This document shows, piece after piece, positions 22,169-31,994 of a stretch of DNA of 35,104 bases. Each line of letters begins with the position of its first letter. Within the stretch, counting starts at the first letter, position 1. The notes under the pieces are model-generated. The model saw only the letters and a list, made by a program, of their open reading frames with translations, ran no database searches and was not told the origin of the DNA. A program made the translations under genes and the position numbers. This DNA is from Chromera velia (Eukaryota > Sar > Chromeraceae), in the NCBI GenBank assembly GCA_018398765.1, contig JAHBMJ010002378.1, positions 66,419 through 101,522 on the forward strand, given 5' to 3'.

Positions 22169-23576
22169 TCAGGTGGAGTAGCAACTGAGCTCATCTGCCC
22201 AGACACGTCTGGAGGGTCGTGTGCGCACCATCCAATGCAACACACCATTGATACTCCGCATGAGCGGCTCCAATCCCCCGTCCTTCTCCATTTCGGTTGT
22301 GGGTTCAAGTTCTGTGGCTTTCACTTCCCCCTTCTTTCTCTTTTCTCCGATCGTTCTCCAAAGGGCATCTGTGTTGACCTCCCTGCTGTATGAGTTCTGA
22401 GATACCTCCATTGTCTTATTGAAGAAAGAGAAGTCCATGCCAGCATACTTGATGCTGGCATCAGAGGGAAGTTCGGAGAGGTATCCCCATTCAAACCTGC
22501 TTCTAAGGAATGCAATTTCTTCTGCGGTCTCTTTCCTACCCCTCCTTGCCCCGAATATATCATCAATCCAATTGATTTGGACACCTACAGCGGGCTCACC
22601 TGCCTCACTTCTTTTGACTGCCACCCTGGTCTCTACTCGTTCGTATCCTACCTCACCCTGGACTCCTGCAAGGCTTTTATCAAAGATGTTGCCTGAGCAG
22701 GGCATCCCGTAGAGTCCCTTTTCCACTAATCGAAGCTCCCCCCGGCTTGATTTCGAGGGCTGCTTTTCTGAGGGTCTCGTAGTCCCTGTTGTTCATATCT
22801 TCATATGGGTTCTTGACTGGAATGTGTAGCAGCCAATCGGGAATGATGACTGCGGCTCTCTTCTCATTCTTATCAGAGGCAGTGAAGAACGCTCCAGAGA
22901 TGTCCCCCGCAAAACGAGAGAGACAGAAAGTTAAAGAGAAAATGCAGAACATAAGAATTGCCCAGATAGAAGGTGTGCCAACATAAGTGTCAACCACTCT
23001 TTTGTCTGTGAAACCCTTTCCGAAGCATCTTGCTTTTGGCTTTCTGTTCTCTGGCCTTGCCTGTCTCGGTTCGTTCTCTTTCATCCTTCCTTTCTTGCCC
23101 TTGTACTTGCGAGGCTGTTACGCCTCTCTGTCTCCCTGAGAACCGTCTGCCTATCGTTCTGACTGCCGATCAATTCCTGCTTTCCCTTCTTTCTGCCTGT
23201 TCTCTTCCTTTTCTTTCTCTGCCTGCTTGGTTTCTTTCTCTTTCCAAGTGAGTCTCCAACCCATGCGTATGACAGAGTCCACTTCCTTTCTATCGACCAC
23301 CCTACCCAGAACCTCCTTACCTACAATGTTTTTCAGCCACTTGTCTTTGCATGCCTCATCGAAGTCTCCCCTCTCGACCTCTTCCGGGAGTGCAGGAGTT
23401 TGCGTGGATCCCTGCTTGAAGTCGTCAGGGACTGTGAGAGGATGCTTGGGGTCCGGTCCTAGGTAGAAGCAGTCGTGGGGAGGAGCAAGAAAGAAGACGT
23501 TGTCTGCAGGAGGCTCATCTCCAAGGTCTGCCCCCGGAAGCCCCCCACCCTGTGCATGTTTATTGTTTCCACCCAA
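22169..23576 (-). mobile_element. Reverse transcriptase region of the copia-type fossil
   Basis: RFAGDISGAFFTA, EKGLYGMPCSGN and QINWIDDIFG correspond to successive blocks of the copia reverse transcriptase family (RVT_2). The segment upstream (23748-24434) is a linker between integrase and reverse transcriptase with a short duplicated GGPEWV. It is fragmented. Confidence 0.75.
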
Positions 23577-24590
23577 CTGCCCTCCTGTCAGGGCATCGGG
23601 TGCGAGGAAGTTCTCTCCGAAGAGAGAATCCTCATCATCACTGTGTTTTGGTTCGTGGTCTCTTCCATCAGGTGACTCGTCTCTTCCCTCTCTATCTCCA
23701 TCTCCCTCTCCCTGAGCAGGTGCTTGATTGTTCAGACACCCCCCCGCCTACAATGGGAGAGGGGGTGAGATCTGTGCTTCGATTGCAGAAGGAATGCGAC
23801 CCCCTACAATCTTGAAATAAGGTAGCACATCTGCTTTGCGCACATTCGAGAAGATACCGGAAAAATTCCAGGTGCCATCTGGCTGCTTTGATAGTGAGGA
23901 GACGGGGACGGTCCGTTTGAATGCTTTTCTAGTCATAGCCATAGGGAGCAGCTGGTTGTTCCTTCCCTGTATAAGGATGCCTGTGTAGCATTCCTGTGAA
24001 GCTGGTGGCATATCAGCCCCATGCTGCTCTGGGACTGCTGCCTGTCCATTGGCTTGCTGCACCCCCCCACCGGAGGCGTGACCATGCACCCCCTCATTGG
24101 ATGCATCTCCTTGGACAGGGGGGGCGGAAAGGAAATCATTCTGGGAGGACTCTTCAGAAGAAGGGGGAATGGCGTAGGGCTGCTGTTGTTGCGAGTCGTT
24201 GCTCTCGGGGACCCATTCAGGCCCCCCCCGGACCCATTCAGGCCCCCCCCAACATGCTACAATACTCCTCTTCACTGGCTTGATGTAGTGGGGATACGTG
24301 TGAATGATGTCCCACATGTCACGGTTTGGTTGCTTTCGAGTCACGACAGCAAGGTTTTTGTTCTTCTCATAGAGCCACACAACCTTGCTGCCTAGAAGTT
24401 TGATTCCACTCTCTGCAGTTCGCAACACACCCACATTTCCGCAGAGAAAATGGTAGGAAGGGTCAGAGCCGAAGGTTTTCTTCTATTGGGAGGTGCGAAG
24501 CACCTTGCTGTATGTCTTAGCTCTGGTGGAGCTGATCCCTCTAGCTATATGACCCCAGAGGGATTTGGGGCATGAACCAAACCGGCGCTT

Positions 24591-25463
24591 CTATTCAGCC
24601 CGGAAGGCACCAAGCTCTCCTCTTGCATGTCTGTTTTTCCCCTCCATAAAACCTAGAGCTCCTTTGATTCCAGACAGATGGTCCAAGAATCTCATTCCTC
24701 TTCGCTCTGCAAACGCTCCAAACTCCCCCCCTCGGAATTCAGGTGCATCGTCGCAACGGATGCGTGCTGCTACTGCCTTCGGCCCTTCTTTTTGGAATTG
24801 TACTCCCCCAAACGACTTAACAAAGTCGATATGCTCTTTGAACCCCTCAACGGACTGGTTTCGTGACCTGAGGGGGTAGTCAAGGTCAAGTCCCCCCCAC
24901 TCATCAATCACCCGCATGCAGCATTTGTGAGGCCTTGCCACCTCATCATCATTGGGAAACCAGTGATCAATCTGCATGATATCGAAAGGCCCACCCGCAT
25001 CCTCATGTCGGGTGGGTACTGGAGCTAGAGTAGGAATGGTTGTGTTTTTGAGGGGACACAGTCAACACTCTGTCTCAAGCCTCTTCCAGTCTTCATTCCT
25101 TGCCTGCATCCCCCTGCAGGCTAGTGTGGGCTCTAGCTTATCTCTGCCTACGTGCCCGAATCTCCTGTATTCTGCCCTCAGTTCCTCGAACCCGATAGTG
25201 CGCAACCCCATAGCCCACATGTTCCCCTCGTCTTTCATTGCTGCTGCTACTTCGTTAGTACGAAGAACAATGACGTCTGTGAACGGAAGGTTTGTTGTGT
25301 GGCCGTCTCTCCTTGGATTGTCAACGAGGATCTCCGCTAAGAACCCCCTGGCATCCCTCACGACCACATATGATTCCTTCCCCTCTTTTTGCAAAATCGT
25401 CTCCCCCTCAGCATCATCCTGTCTCATCAGATATGGCACTAGGTCGTACGTCAGATAGACCAT
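24591..25463 (-). mobile_element. Pre-integrase and integrase region of the copia-type fossil
   Basis: EYRRFGHVGRDKL resembles the gag-pre-integrase segment, and IRCDDAPEFRGGEFGAF resembles the second catalytic-Asp block of the retroviral integrase core. Lying before the reverse transcriptase marks the element as copia-type and not gypsy-type. The stretch before it (25484-25777) may hold protease remnants (HACMVDSTGDD), less certainly. Confidence 0.7.
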
Positions 25464-25978
25464 GACAAAAAGGACTTAGCAGCCTACCCCTCTGACTTTG
25501 CATTTCTGTGCAATGCATGCGAGACGGGAGATTCGGATCTTCTTTTCTGCCTTGAAGTTCTTGTGCTCCAGACAACCATTCCTCCCAGCTCTCTCTCCCA
25601 TCCTATGGGTGCCGTAGTGTATGAGTCGATATGCATCCGATGGCATGCAGCAAGTCTGTGTTGACTGACCGATACTGACTTGTCTAGGGGTCTCGCGTCG
25701 TCTCCAGTGGAGTCCACCATGCAGGCGTGGTGCTCCTTCACGTCGACAAAGAATGGTTGGAGCGCATCATCCCTCATCCGGAATGTCGTGTGTGATGTCT
25801 ATCGAATTCCTTCCTCCATACCCTGCCAATGCCAAAGAGACAGAGAGAAAGGAGATGAGTGAAGAAGCACAGATATGCACATATTATTTCGAAAACACTC
25901 AAGAAGGTGGCCTGCCTTCTGAGAACCTTTTCCAGACTGGGAACGAATCGGATGTCCCGCAAGTCTGTTGACCTCATA

Positions 25979-27135
25979 TTAGTCAGGTGTGCACCCTTGA
26001 CCATTCTTCTCATGTTGAGCGTAGTAGGCTGCCTTGCCATCAAATCGTCCGGGGCCACCACCTCGAGCAGCTTGCATCCCTCCATGTCTTCTCTGTGAAT
26101 GGGGGCCTCTTCTGCCTCTAGAGTTGGATGTGGATGCTTGAGGGGTGTTTGCAGTGTCCCCCTTCTTCCTACATACGCGTGGCCTGTGTCCGTATTTCCC
26201 ACAGATCTCGCACATGTGTGTCTTCCCCGGACAATCATTCTTCTCAAGCCATTCTGGGTCATACTTCCCTGCCCTGCCACACTTTGGGCAATCGTTTAGG
26301 TTCATTTCTTGGCCTCTCTCTTACCCCCCATGACCTCCTCCTCGACCTGCCCCTGAACTGCCTCTTCCCCGCCCTCTGCCTCTATTCCTCCCCCTCGGAG
26401 GGAACCCAGCGCCACCGACAAAGGCAGCCTCCTGCTTGACGACTGCGGCTTTCTTCGTCTGAGTGATGTTGTTGTTGGTGGCGGTCTGCCAGGCAGGCGG
26501 ACCTCCTGCTGGTTCCGTGATGATGTTGGTTTGGGTCTTGCCTGCGAGCTTCTTTACCTCCGCAATCAATTTTCCGTAGTCGGACAAATCGTCTTCATCC
26601 TAATCTGTCCCCAACATCCTCTGGTTGTAGGCGGGGAAACAAGCAAACACAGCTTCCCCTCTCAAGGAATCAGGCACGTCCTTCTCTCCTTTTGAGTCCT
26701 TCATCTCCTTCTCCAGTACCTCGAAGAAGTCGACAAGAAGTTGAAACGATGCGAAATCTCGGCCGTTATCCGCAAGCATACGCCATTCACGCGCATTCCT
26801 TTTGGATTTGGCCTTCGCAGTTTCTTCAAAGAGCTGTTTGATTTTGTCTAAAAGGGCGTCCCTGTACTTGACCCAATCTATCTTAAGGGTGCCAGCATTG
26901 CAGAACGTCGTATCATGGGAGTCATTCTTTTGATCGAAAAGATGTTGGATGGACTTTCCAACAATTGGATGCTTATGAGTTGCCGAGTAAATTCTGCTTG
27001 CCTGTCATTATGCAATATTCTCATCAGAGGCACCGAAGAGCTTTTCTGCCCCTTTTGTTTTCGATACACACTGATCCCATCAGGGCTTGAAGACCTGGTC
27101 ATTTTGTAGAACCGGAAACGGCGATCCTGACTCAC
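25979..27135 (-). mobile_element. gag region of the copia-type fossil
   Basis: The region nearest the 5' LTR encodes hydrophilic peptides, then an Arg/Gly-rich nucleic-acid-binding stretch at about 26320-26400, then a Cys/His-rich segment (MCEICGKYGHRPRVC) resembling the retroviral CCHC zinc knuckle. This is the expected place for gag. It is fragmented. Confidence 0.7.
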
Positions 27136-27161
27136 TCATTCTCTCGCTGGGTTGTTACCAA

Positions 27162-27466
27162 AAAGAGCTAGACACTGCTTATCTAGAGGCGCCTTTGCCC
27201 GTGAGCATACACAGCACTTATACGTGTTCGTTATCAAAAGGTGTGTGAAGCAAGGCTACTTCATTTCCAACCATCAATCAAGTCTCTGACTTATCTGACT
27301 CCTTCATTCTGTATCGTCGAATTACTGTTTACATACATTTACGTACATGCAATTAATTTTGCATGCATTGATCTGCAAGATGCGTATGTGTTCGGTCATG
27401 GCTCTCTGAAGGCGCGCTGTACAGCGGGACCGGTTGGCCGGTGCCGGCCCGCTTGCACGTTCTGCT
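27162..27466 (-). repeat. 5' LTR of the copia-type fossil
   Basis: This is the direct repeat of 21232-21536 at about 94% identity by eye. It starts AAAGAGCTAGAC and ends CACGTTCTGCT on the plus strand. Because the element reads on the minus strand, this right-hand copy is the 5' LTR. Boundaries are good to a few bases. Confidence 0.9.
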
Positions 27467-27495
27467 GGGTTTTTGACCATAATCTATTTTTAAGT

Positions 27496-29023
27496 ATAGT
27501 CAATACCTAGGCCGTGCATTAGCTAAATAAAAAAAGAAAGAAAAAAAAAAGGTTTTGCTAGTTTTTTAATTTTTTATTTATTTATTCACTAAGCAACAGT
27601 TAGTTTTCATGCAATATACACTCCCTGCAATATTTATACAACACTTAAACAACAGTTGTTTATCTAGTTCAGGGGGTGGAAAAAAAAAATAGATAAAAAA
27701 AAAGTTTCATTTTTTTATCTTTACGATTATATGATTGAAAAGGGTTTGGTTCGCGCGTGAGACTATCATTGACATGCATCTGCTCAGGCAGCTTAGGGTC
27801 TCTGATCAATTAGCTGATTTTGAGTTATTGCACTTCATTGTTGGTCGCTGTCTTTCGACTGTAAAGGTGTAGATTATGCCACAGGGGGCATGACTCAGTT
27901 CCTGACCTAGGTTTCCGACAAGGCCTCAGCATTACGTACCCCTACAGCCCACTCCCAACAGGAGGAGACCCTCCTTCGGGCCTCGGTTGTGACTGTGGTG
28001 AGTCTGCATGGTTGGTCCAAGTCTTCCCCTAGCTATACCTTCCTGGGTGATACCTCAAGTAAAGTGCAGATATGTCGTCCTCAACTGAAGATCATCGATG
28101 CCCTATGAGAAGGTATGCGGAGCCCTCGGGGTCCATGCGTAGCAGGGGCCGAGGAATGCCTCAGTGACCTGGGACTTATAATTATAGGGTACCAAGTAGT
28201 GGAGGGCCACGGCATTGAGGAGAGGGGGGAGGCGTATCACTTTGATAGAGTTCGCATGGGTGGTGGGTGGGCTATGTGATGTGTGGGTGACATGGATGGA
28301 TGAATACGTGGATTGGATCTGTGAATATATGTTCAGGAGCAAGTGGTAAAAAACCTCATGCGTGTTGTTAGATGGTGGATCCAACACTACTGGCATGTGT
28401 CTATCGTGGCCCATCCACTCTGGAAAAATTAGTAAGGGGTCTTCAGCTCGAGAATATTTGGTATTGAAGACTAGAGAAAATCAGCCTTCGATGGGTCAGA
28501 TATTTTGATTTCAGCAATGTTTTTTGCCTTATTTGAGCCTTTGTGGGAAAGTTTGGCAAGGGGGAGGCAAAAAAGGGAAAATTTGGTAGGGGTCTTAAAG
28601 TTCTGGTACTATGTAAGAATTCCTGAGTGGATGGGCCGCGGTGTTTATCTATGTCTCTAGGCATGTCACAAAAAAAAAAAAAGAAAAAAAGTTTTTAGAA
28701 AAATGAGTTATCTGCTTTTTTTTTTGCTTGCAACACCTTGCAACACTTGTGCAACACCCATGTAACAGCTAAACAACAGTTGTTTTAGACAAAAAAAAAA
28801 AAATCTGACAAAGAGAGTTATTTACTTTTTTTTTTCCTCTGTGATACCCCTAGCTATGTCTATCTATCACGGCTGATAATTTGTGCTCGGGCTTTCCTGG
28901 TAGCGCGTCCTTCTCTTTACGTTCTTTTTTAGGAGAGGGGGGTACCCTGCTCCTCCGCCATTCTCTTTTTTCTTTTTTTTATCTAATGCACGGCCGTTGG
29001 CCTAGGTCAATACCGAATACAGT
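27496..29023. mobile_element. Terminal-inverted-repeat element, non-autonomous
   Basis: CCTAGGCCGTGCATTAG followed by an A-rich AAAGAAA tract (27507-27550) recurs inverted at about 28970-29003, where CTAATGCACGGCCG is followed by CCTAGGTCAATACCG. The arms are about 50 bases, with small gaps. Inside each end AACAACAGTTGTTT appears in direct orientation (27648-27661 and 28772-28785), next to degenerate GCAACAC units. No transposase is visible. It starts about 30 bases beyond the copia LTR. The superfamily cannot be assigned. Confidence 0.5.
28408..28637. mobile_element. Nested 230-bp MITE
   Basis: GGCCCATCCACTC at 28408-28420 is perfectly inverted at 28625-28637, with looser similarity beyond it (TAAGGGGTCTT against TAGGGGTCTTA in the interior). 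It lies inside the larger inverted-repeat element and encodes nothing. Confidence 0.5.
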
Positions 29024-29064
29024 TTTTTTATTTTTCTTTCAAAAGTTAAAGTTTTTTCAAATGT

Positions 29065-29192
29065 TACGTCTAGTTAATACTTTCTAGGCTATACCCCCCT
29101 GACACTAAGCTATAAAGTTTTTAGAATCGATCAAAATGCTGCCATCTTCGTAGGCCGCCTTCGATCAAGATTAAGACCATCTTCGGCGCTCC
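29065..29192. repeat. Copy of a GATCAAGA dispersed repeat
   Basis: GGCCGCCTTCGATCAAGATT and the following AAGACCATCTTCGGCG closely match 31314-31352. The adjoining ACACTAAGC/CTAGACGTAA segment matches 31369-31418 in inverted orientation. This is an unnamed repeat family. Confidence 0.5.
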
Positions 29193-29509
29193 TTGTATTT
29201 TCACTAGTGTAAAAAATGTATCGCATTCCAAATAGATTCTTAGGAGCCGCGTCCTAAAGATTATTGGAAACCTGGTTTCTAAAGAGGGGGGGGAGAGGTG
29301 GTTTGTAATTTGTCGACCACCTAGGTCGGACTCCCCTACGAACCCCCCTTCCCTCAAATGATTGAAAGCGTTGCTTCTATTAAAACACTGATCACTAAAT
29401 TCAATTTGGACATCTAATAAAAATGCATGTATGTTGCGACATTTATCAAGGGGCCTCAGACTAAGTCTTTAAAAATGGCTTGCACTGAAGAGGAGAGAGG
29501 TGCCTTTTT

Positions 29510-30146
29510 CTATCCATCCCTCCGCATTCTATTACTTAATCCATGTATCCATCCCTCCGGCCCTCACTCACTCCATCCATCCCTCTCTCACTCACTTCAT
29601 CACTTTATCAATTTATGCATCCATCTAGTACATCCATCCATCCATCCATCCATCTATCCATCTATCCATCCATCCATCCATCTATCCACCCTTTAGTCAC
29701 TCCCTCACTCCATCTACCCATACCCTCCCGTCCCTCTCCTACTCACTCCATGAATCCATCCCTCACTCACTTCATCACTCTATCCATCAATTTATCTATC
29801 CCTCCCTCTCTCCCTTCCTCCATCCATCCATCCATCCATCCATCCAATGGCATTCATCCATCCGTCCATCCGTCTGTCCGTCCTTCACTCCATGCATCAA
29901 TCCATCCGTCACTCACTCTATCTATCCATCCATCCCTCACTCACTGCATCACTCCATCCATCTACCCATCCATTCCTCCTCACTCCATGATCCCTCCATC
30001 CACCTATTCATCCCTCACTCACTCCATCCATGCCGATCCATGCATCCCTCAATATCTCTCACTCGTTTCATCATTCGATCCATCCATCCATCCACCCACC
30101 CACCCACCCACCTATCCATCTATCCATCCATCTATCAGAGCATTGA
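29510..30146. repeat. CATC/CACT minisatellite array
   Basis: About 600 bases of degenerate CATC units are mixed with CACTCACT and CATCCCTC variants. The 225-residue frame across it (Pro/Ser/Ile/His repeats) is a translation of the array and not a gene. Confidence 0.95.
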
Positions 30147-30237
30147 GTATAAAGAAAACCAACGGAGAGCATGCATACATGCATACATTGAGTGGAAAGA
30201 AAGGCAACGGAGAGCATTGAGTGGAAAGAAAGGCACC
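30137..30237. repeat. Short tandem repeat of CATTGAGTGGAAAG units
   Basis: Three imperfect copies of a roughly 25-30-base unit, AGAGCATTGAGTGGAAAGAA plus GGCAACGG, follow the CATC array. Confidence 0.7.
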
Positions 30238-30670
30238 TTATTCTCTACAGCTCCACTACGTTTTCTTCAGACGGCGGATGGAGAGCTTCTGAAAGTTCTC
30301 CACTCAGCGCGGTAACGGGTTTCTAACATCAGATCTCCAAATTCAACACATCAGATACTAAGTCTGTCAGTCTGAGACGGTTACCCTCTCTTGGTAAACT
30401 TAGACACTTCAACACTGTTTGAACCCGCTTTCTGCCTTGCTCTCCAGCTCACTGAGTCCACTGTCCATACTTTTGTAAGAATTCTGTGTGAATAGGCGAC
30501 ACTGCCCAGAAGAATATCGGCGAAGAAAAGGCTGCAACATACACTCATCTAAGGTGATATATCGGTTTGATGCTCGCGCTACGTGATGCTAGCATGTAGG
30601 CGCTGATTTTTTTTTGTGTAGCCTGCATGTACGTTGTGGCGATATGTGGTGACGCCGCGTTTTGCACCTT
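30238..30670. other. Intergenic stretch, nothing recognised
   Basis: No repeat, gene or signal is evident here. Confidence 0.4.
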
Positions 30671-30673
30671 GAC

Positions 30674-30925
30674 TAGCCTGGCCTGTCAAAAAAGTGAGCC
30701 GGTGAAGATCACCAGGCCCGTCAAATATCCCTGGCCTATCAAAAAATTTCTTGAGGGTTCGTGGATGCATAGCATATCCCAGCATACGGACCGTTATAGT
30801 TCCGTCAAAATAGCGTGTACATGGCCTGTCAAAATAGCCTGGCGCAGGCTGGTTAGTGAGCTCGGCTGGCAGGCTTGCCAAAAATCCCTGGCCTGTCAAA
30901 CATTTATGGCCCGTTAAATGTCCCC
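30674..30925. repeat. Irregular array of GGCCTGTCAAA motifs
   Basis: About eight copies of CCTGGCCTGTCAAA or close variants occur in one orientation within 250 bases, with uneven spacing. The minus-strand frame shows the array as repeated FDRPG/FDGPG peptides. Its role is unknown; clustered binding sites or a decayed satellite are possible. Confidence 0.55.
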
Positions 30926-31221
30926 AGCCGGATAATTTCAATTCCAAGGCACTCACCTTTTTCACGGGCGCGAGTCATATGGCGCGGCGCGCGCAAGGCA
31001 TTCACCCCGGGGGAGTTACCCGTAGCGTTTGGTTAATTTTTCACTTGCGGGACCATTTTTGATGGTAGTCTTTCTGGGGCCGGTCGCGCGTGGTTGGGGC
31101 GCGGGATTTGATTTGATAATCGTGTCTAAAAAAACGCATGCACGCGCGTGTGGCTAAAAAAAAAAAGGCTTGCTGGGTTAAGTATAGTACTGCGCATGCG
31201 CGTTACGTCTGACGTGTGCGT

Positions 31222-31362
31222 TCATCTTCGGCGCCGCCAGCACGGCCTTCGGCCGCTCGTTGGCCACCTTCGGCGGCCTTCAATCAAGACATACGATTTT
31301 TTTCGGCGGCCTCCGGCCACCTTCGATCAAGACTAAGACCATCTCCAGCAGCTTTCAATCAA
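31222..31362. repeat. Tandem GGCCTTCGATCAAGAC repeat
   Basis: Three degenerate units of CTTCGGCGGCCTTCAATCAAG and relatives follow one another. The last unit matches the copy near 29153-29190. Confidence 0.6.
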
Positions 31363-31994
31363 GCGTGGTTTAGTGTTAGGGGAGTACTAGGCTAGGTCTT
31401 AGATTACGTCTAGCTTTAATAACATTTTTAAACTTAATCATATAAAAAAATAAAAAAAAACACCTAGGTCTGATCTGTAAAGTTTTAAAGTGAAATAAAG
31501 TTTAAAGTCTGGTTTAAGTCTGTAGAGTCTAAAATATAACTTTTAAAACGTACTTTAAAATTTTTTTGTCAAAGCCAACTTCATTCATTCATTCATATTA
31601 AAAAATGTTTTAAAAGGGTAAACAATCATAAACAACAAATCAATATGTTAAAACTTTTTATTCTTAAAGTTTTAAAACCAAAAAAAATTTAAAGTTTAAA
31701 GTCTGTGGTCAGGCTTTATTATAAAAACAGATTACACCTAGAAAAACACTGTATAGTCTGTATTAAGCTGAGGAGGCCTATACTTTTCTTTTTCTATGTG
31801 CGACGCCCAGTTTTCTGCTTCTGCACAACGATCTCGCTAAACTTGCGGCGCGAAAGACACCAACATCACTGGCACATGCATGATGCATCGCGTCAGCTGG
31901 CTTTATCAAGCTGCCGGGCTTTACAGAGAGCCCAAGCTTTACAGATTGTACTGCATACGATTACTGAAAACGACTTGCTGACTTGTTCATACCC
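31363..31994. other. AT-rich stretch downstream of phosphatase-lectin gene
   Basis: TTTAAAGTCTG and TTTAAAG motifs recur between 31490 and 31710. No gene is supported. The last 200 bases are less AT-rich and could be 3' UTR of the minus-strand gene. Confidence 0.4.

Larger units (their letters stand above)
21232..27466 (-). mobile_element. Ty1/copia-type LTR retrotransposon, broken fossil
   Basis: Two direct 305-base repeats bound about 5.6 kb of internal sequence read on the minus strand. The order gag with a zinc-knuckle-like region, integrase, reverse transcriptase, RNase H is that of Ty1/copia (Pseudoviridae-like) elements. A candidate primer-binding site (TGGTAACAACCC, complement at 27149-27160) follows the 5' LTR, and a purine tract (complement at 21537-21550) precedes the 3' LTR. 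The LTRs differ at about 19 of 305 positions by eye, mostly transitions, so the insertion is moderately old. The coding region is interrupted many times, on the order of eight, so the copy is not functional. No clear target-site duplication was identified. Confidence 0.9.

Noticed and set aside
29543-30220. A 225-residue open frame rich in Pro, Ser, Ile and His
   Set aside because: It is the translation of a CATC-type microsatellite array with no splice or domain support.
29510-30925. Repeat clusters as a CRISPR array
   Set aside because: Units are degenerate microsatellite or irregular motifs without uniform repeats and spacers, in a eukaryotic context.
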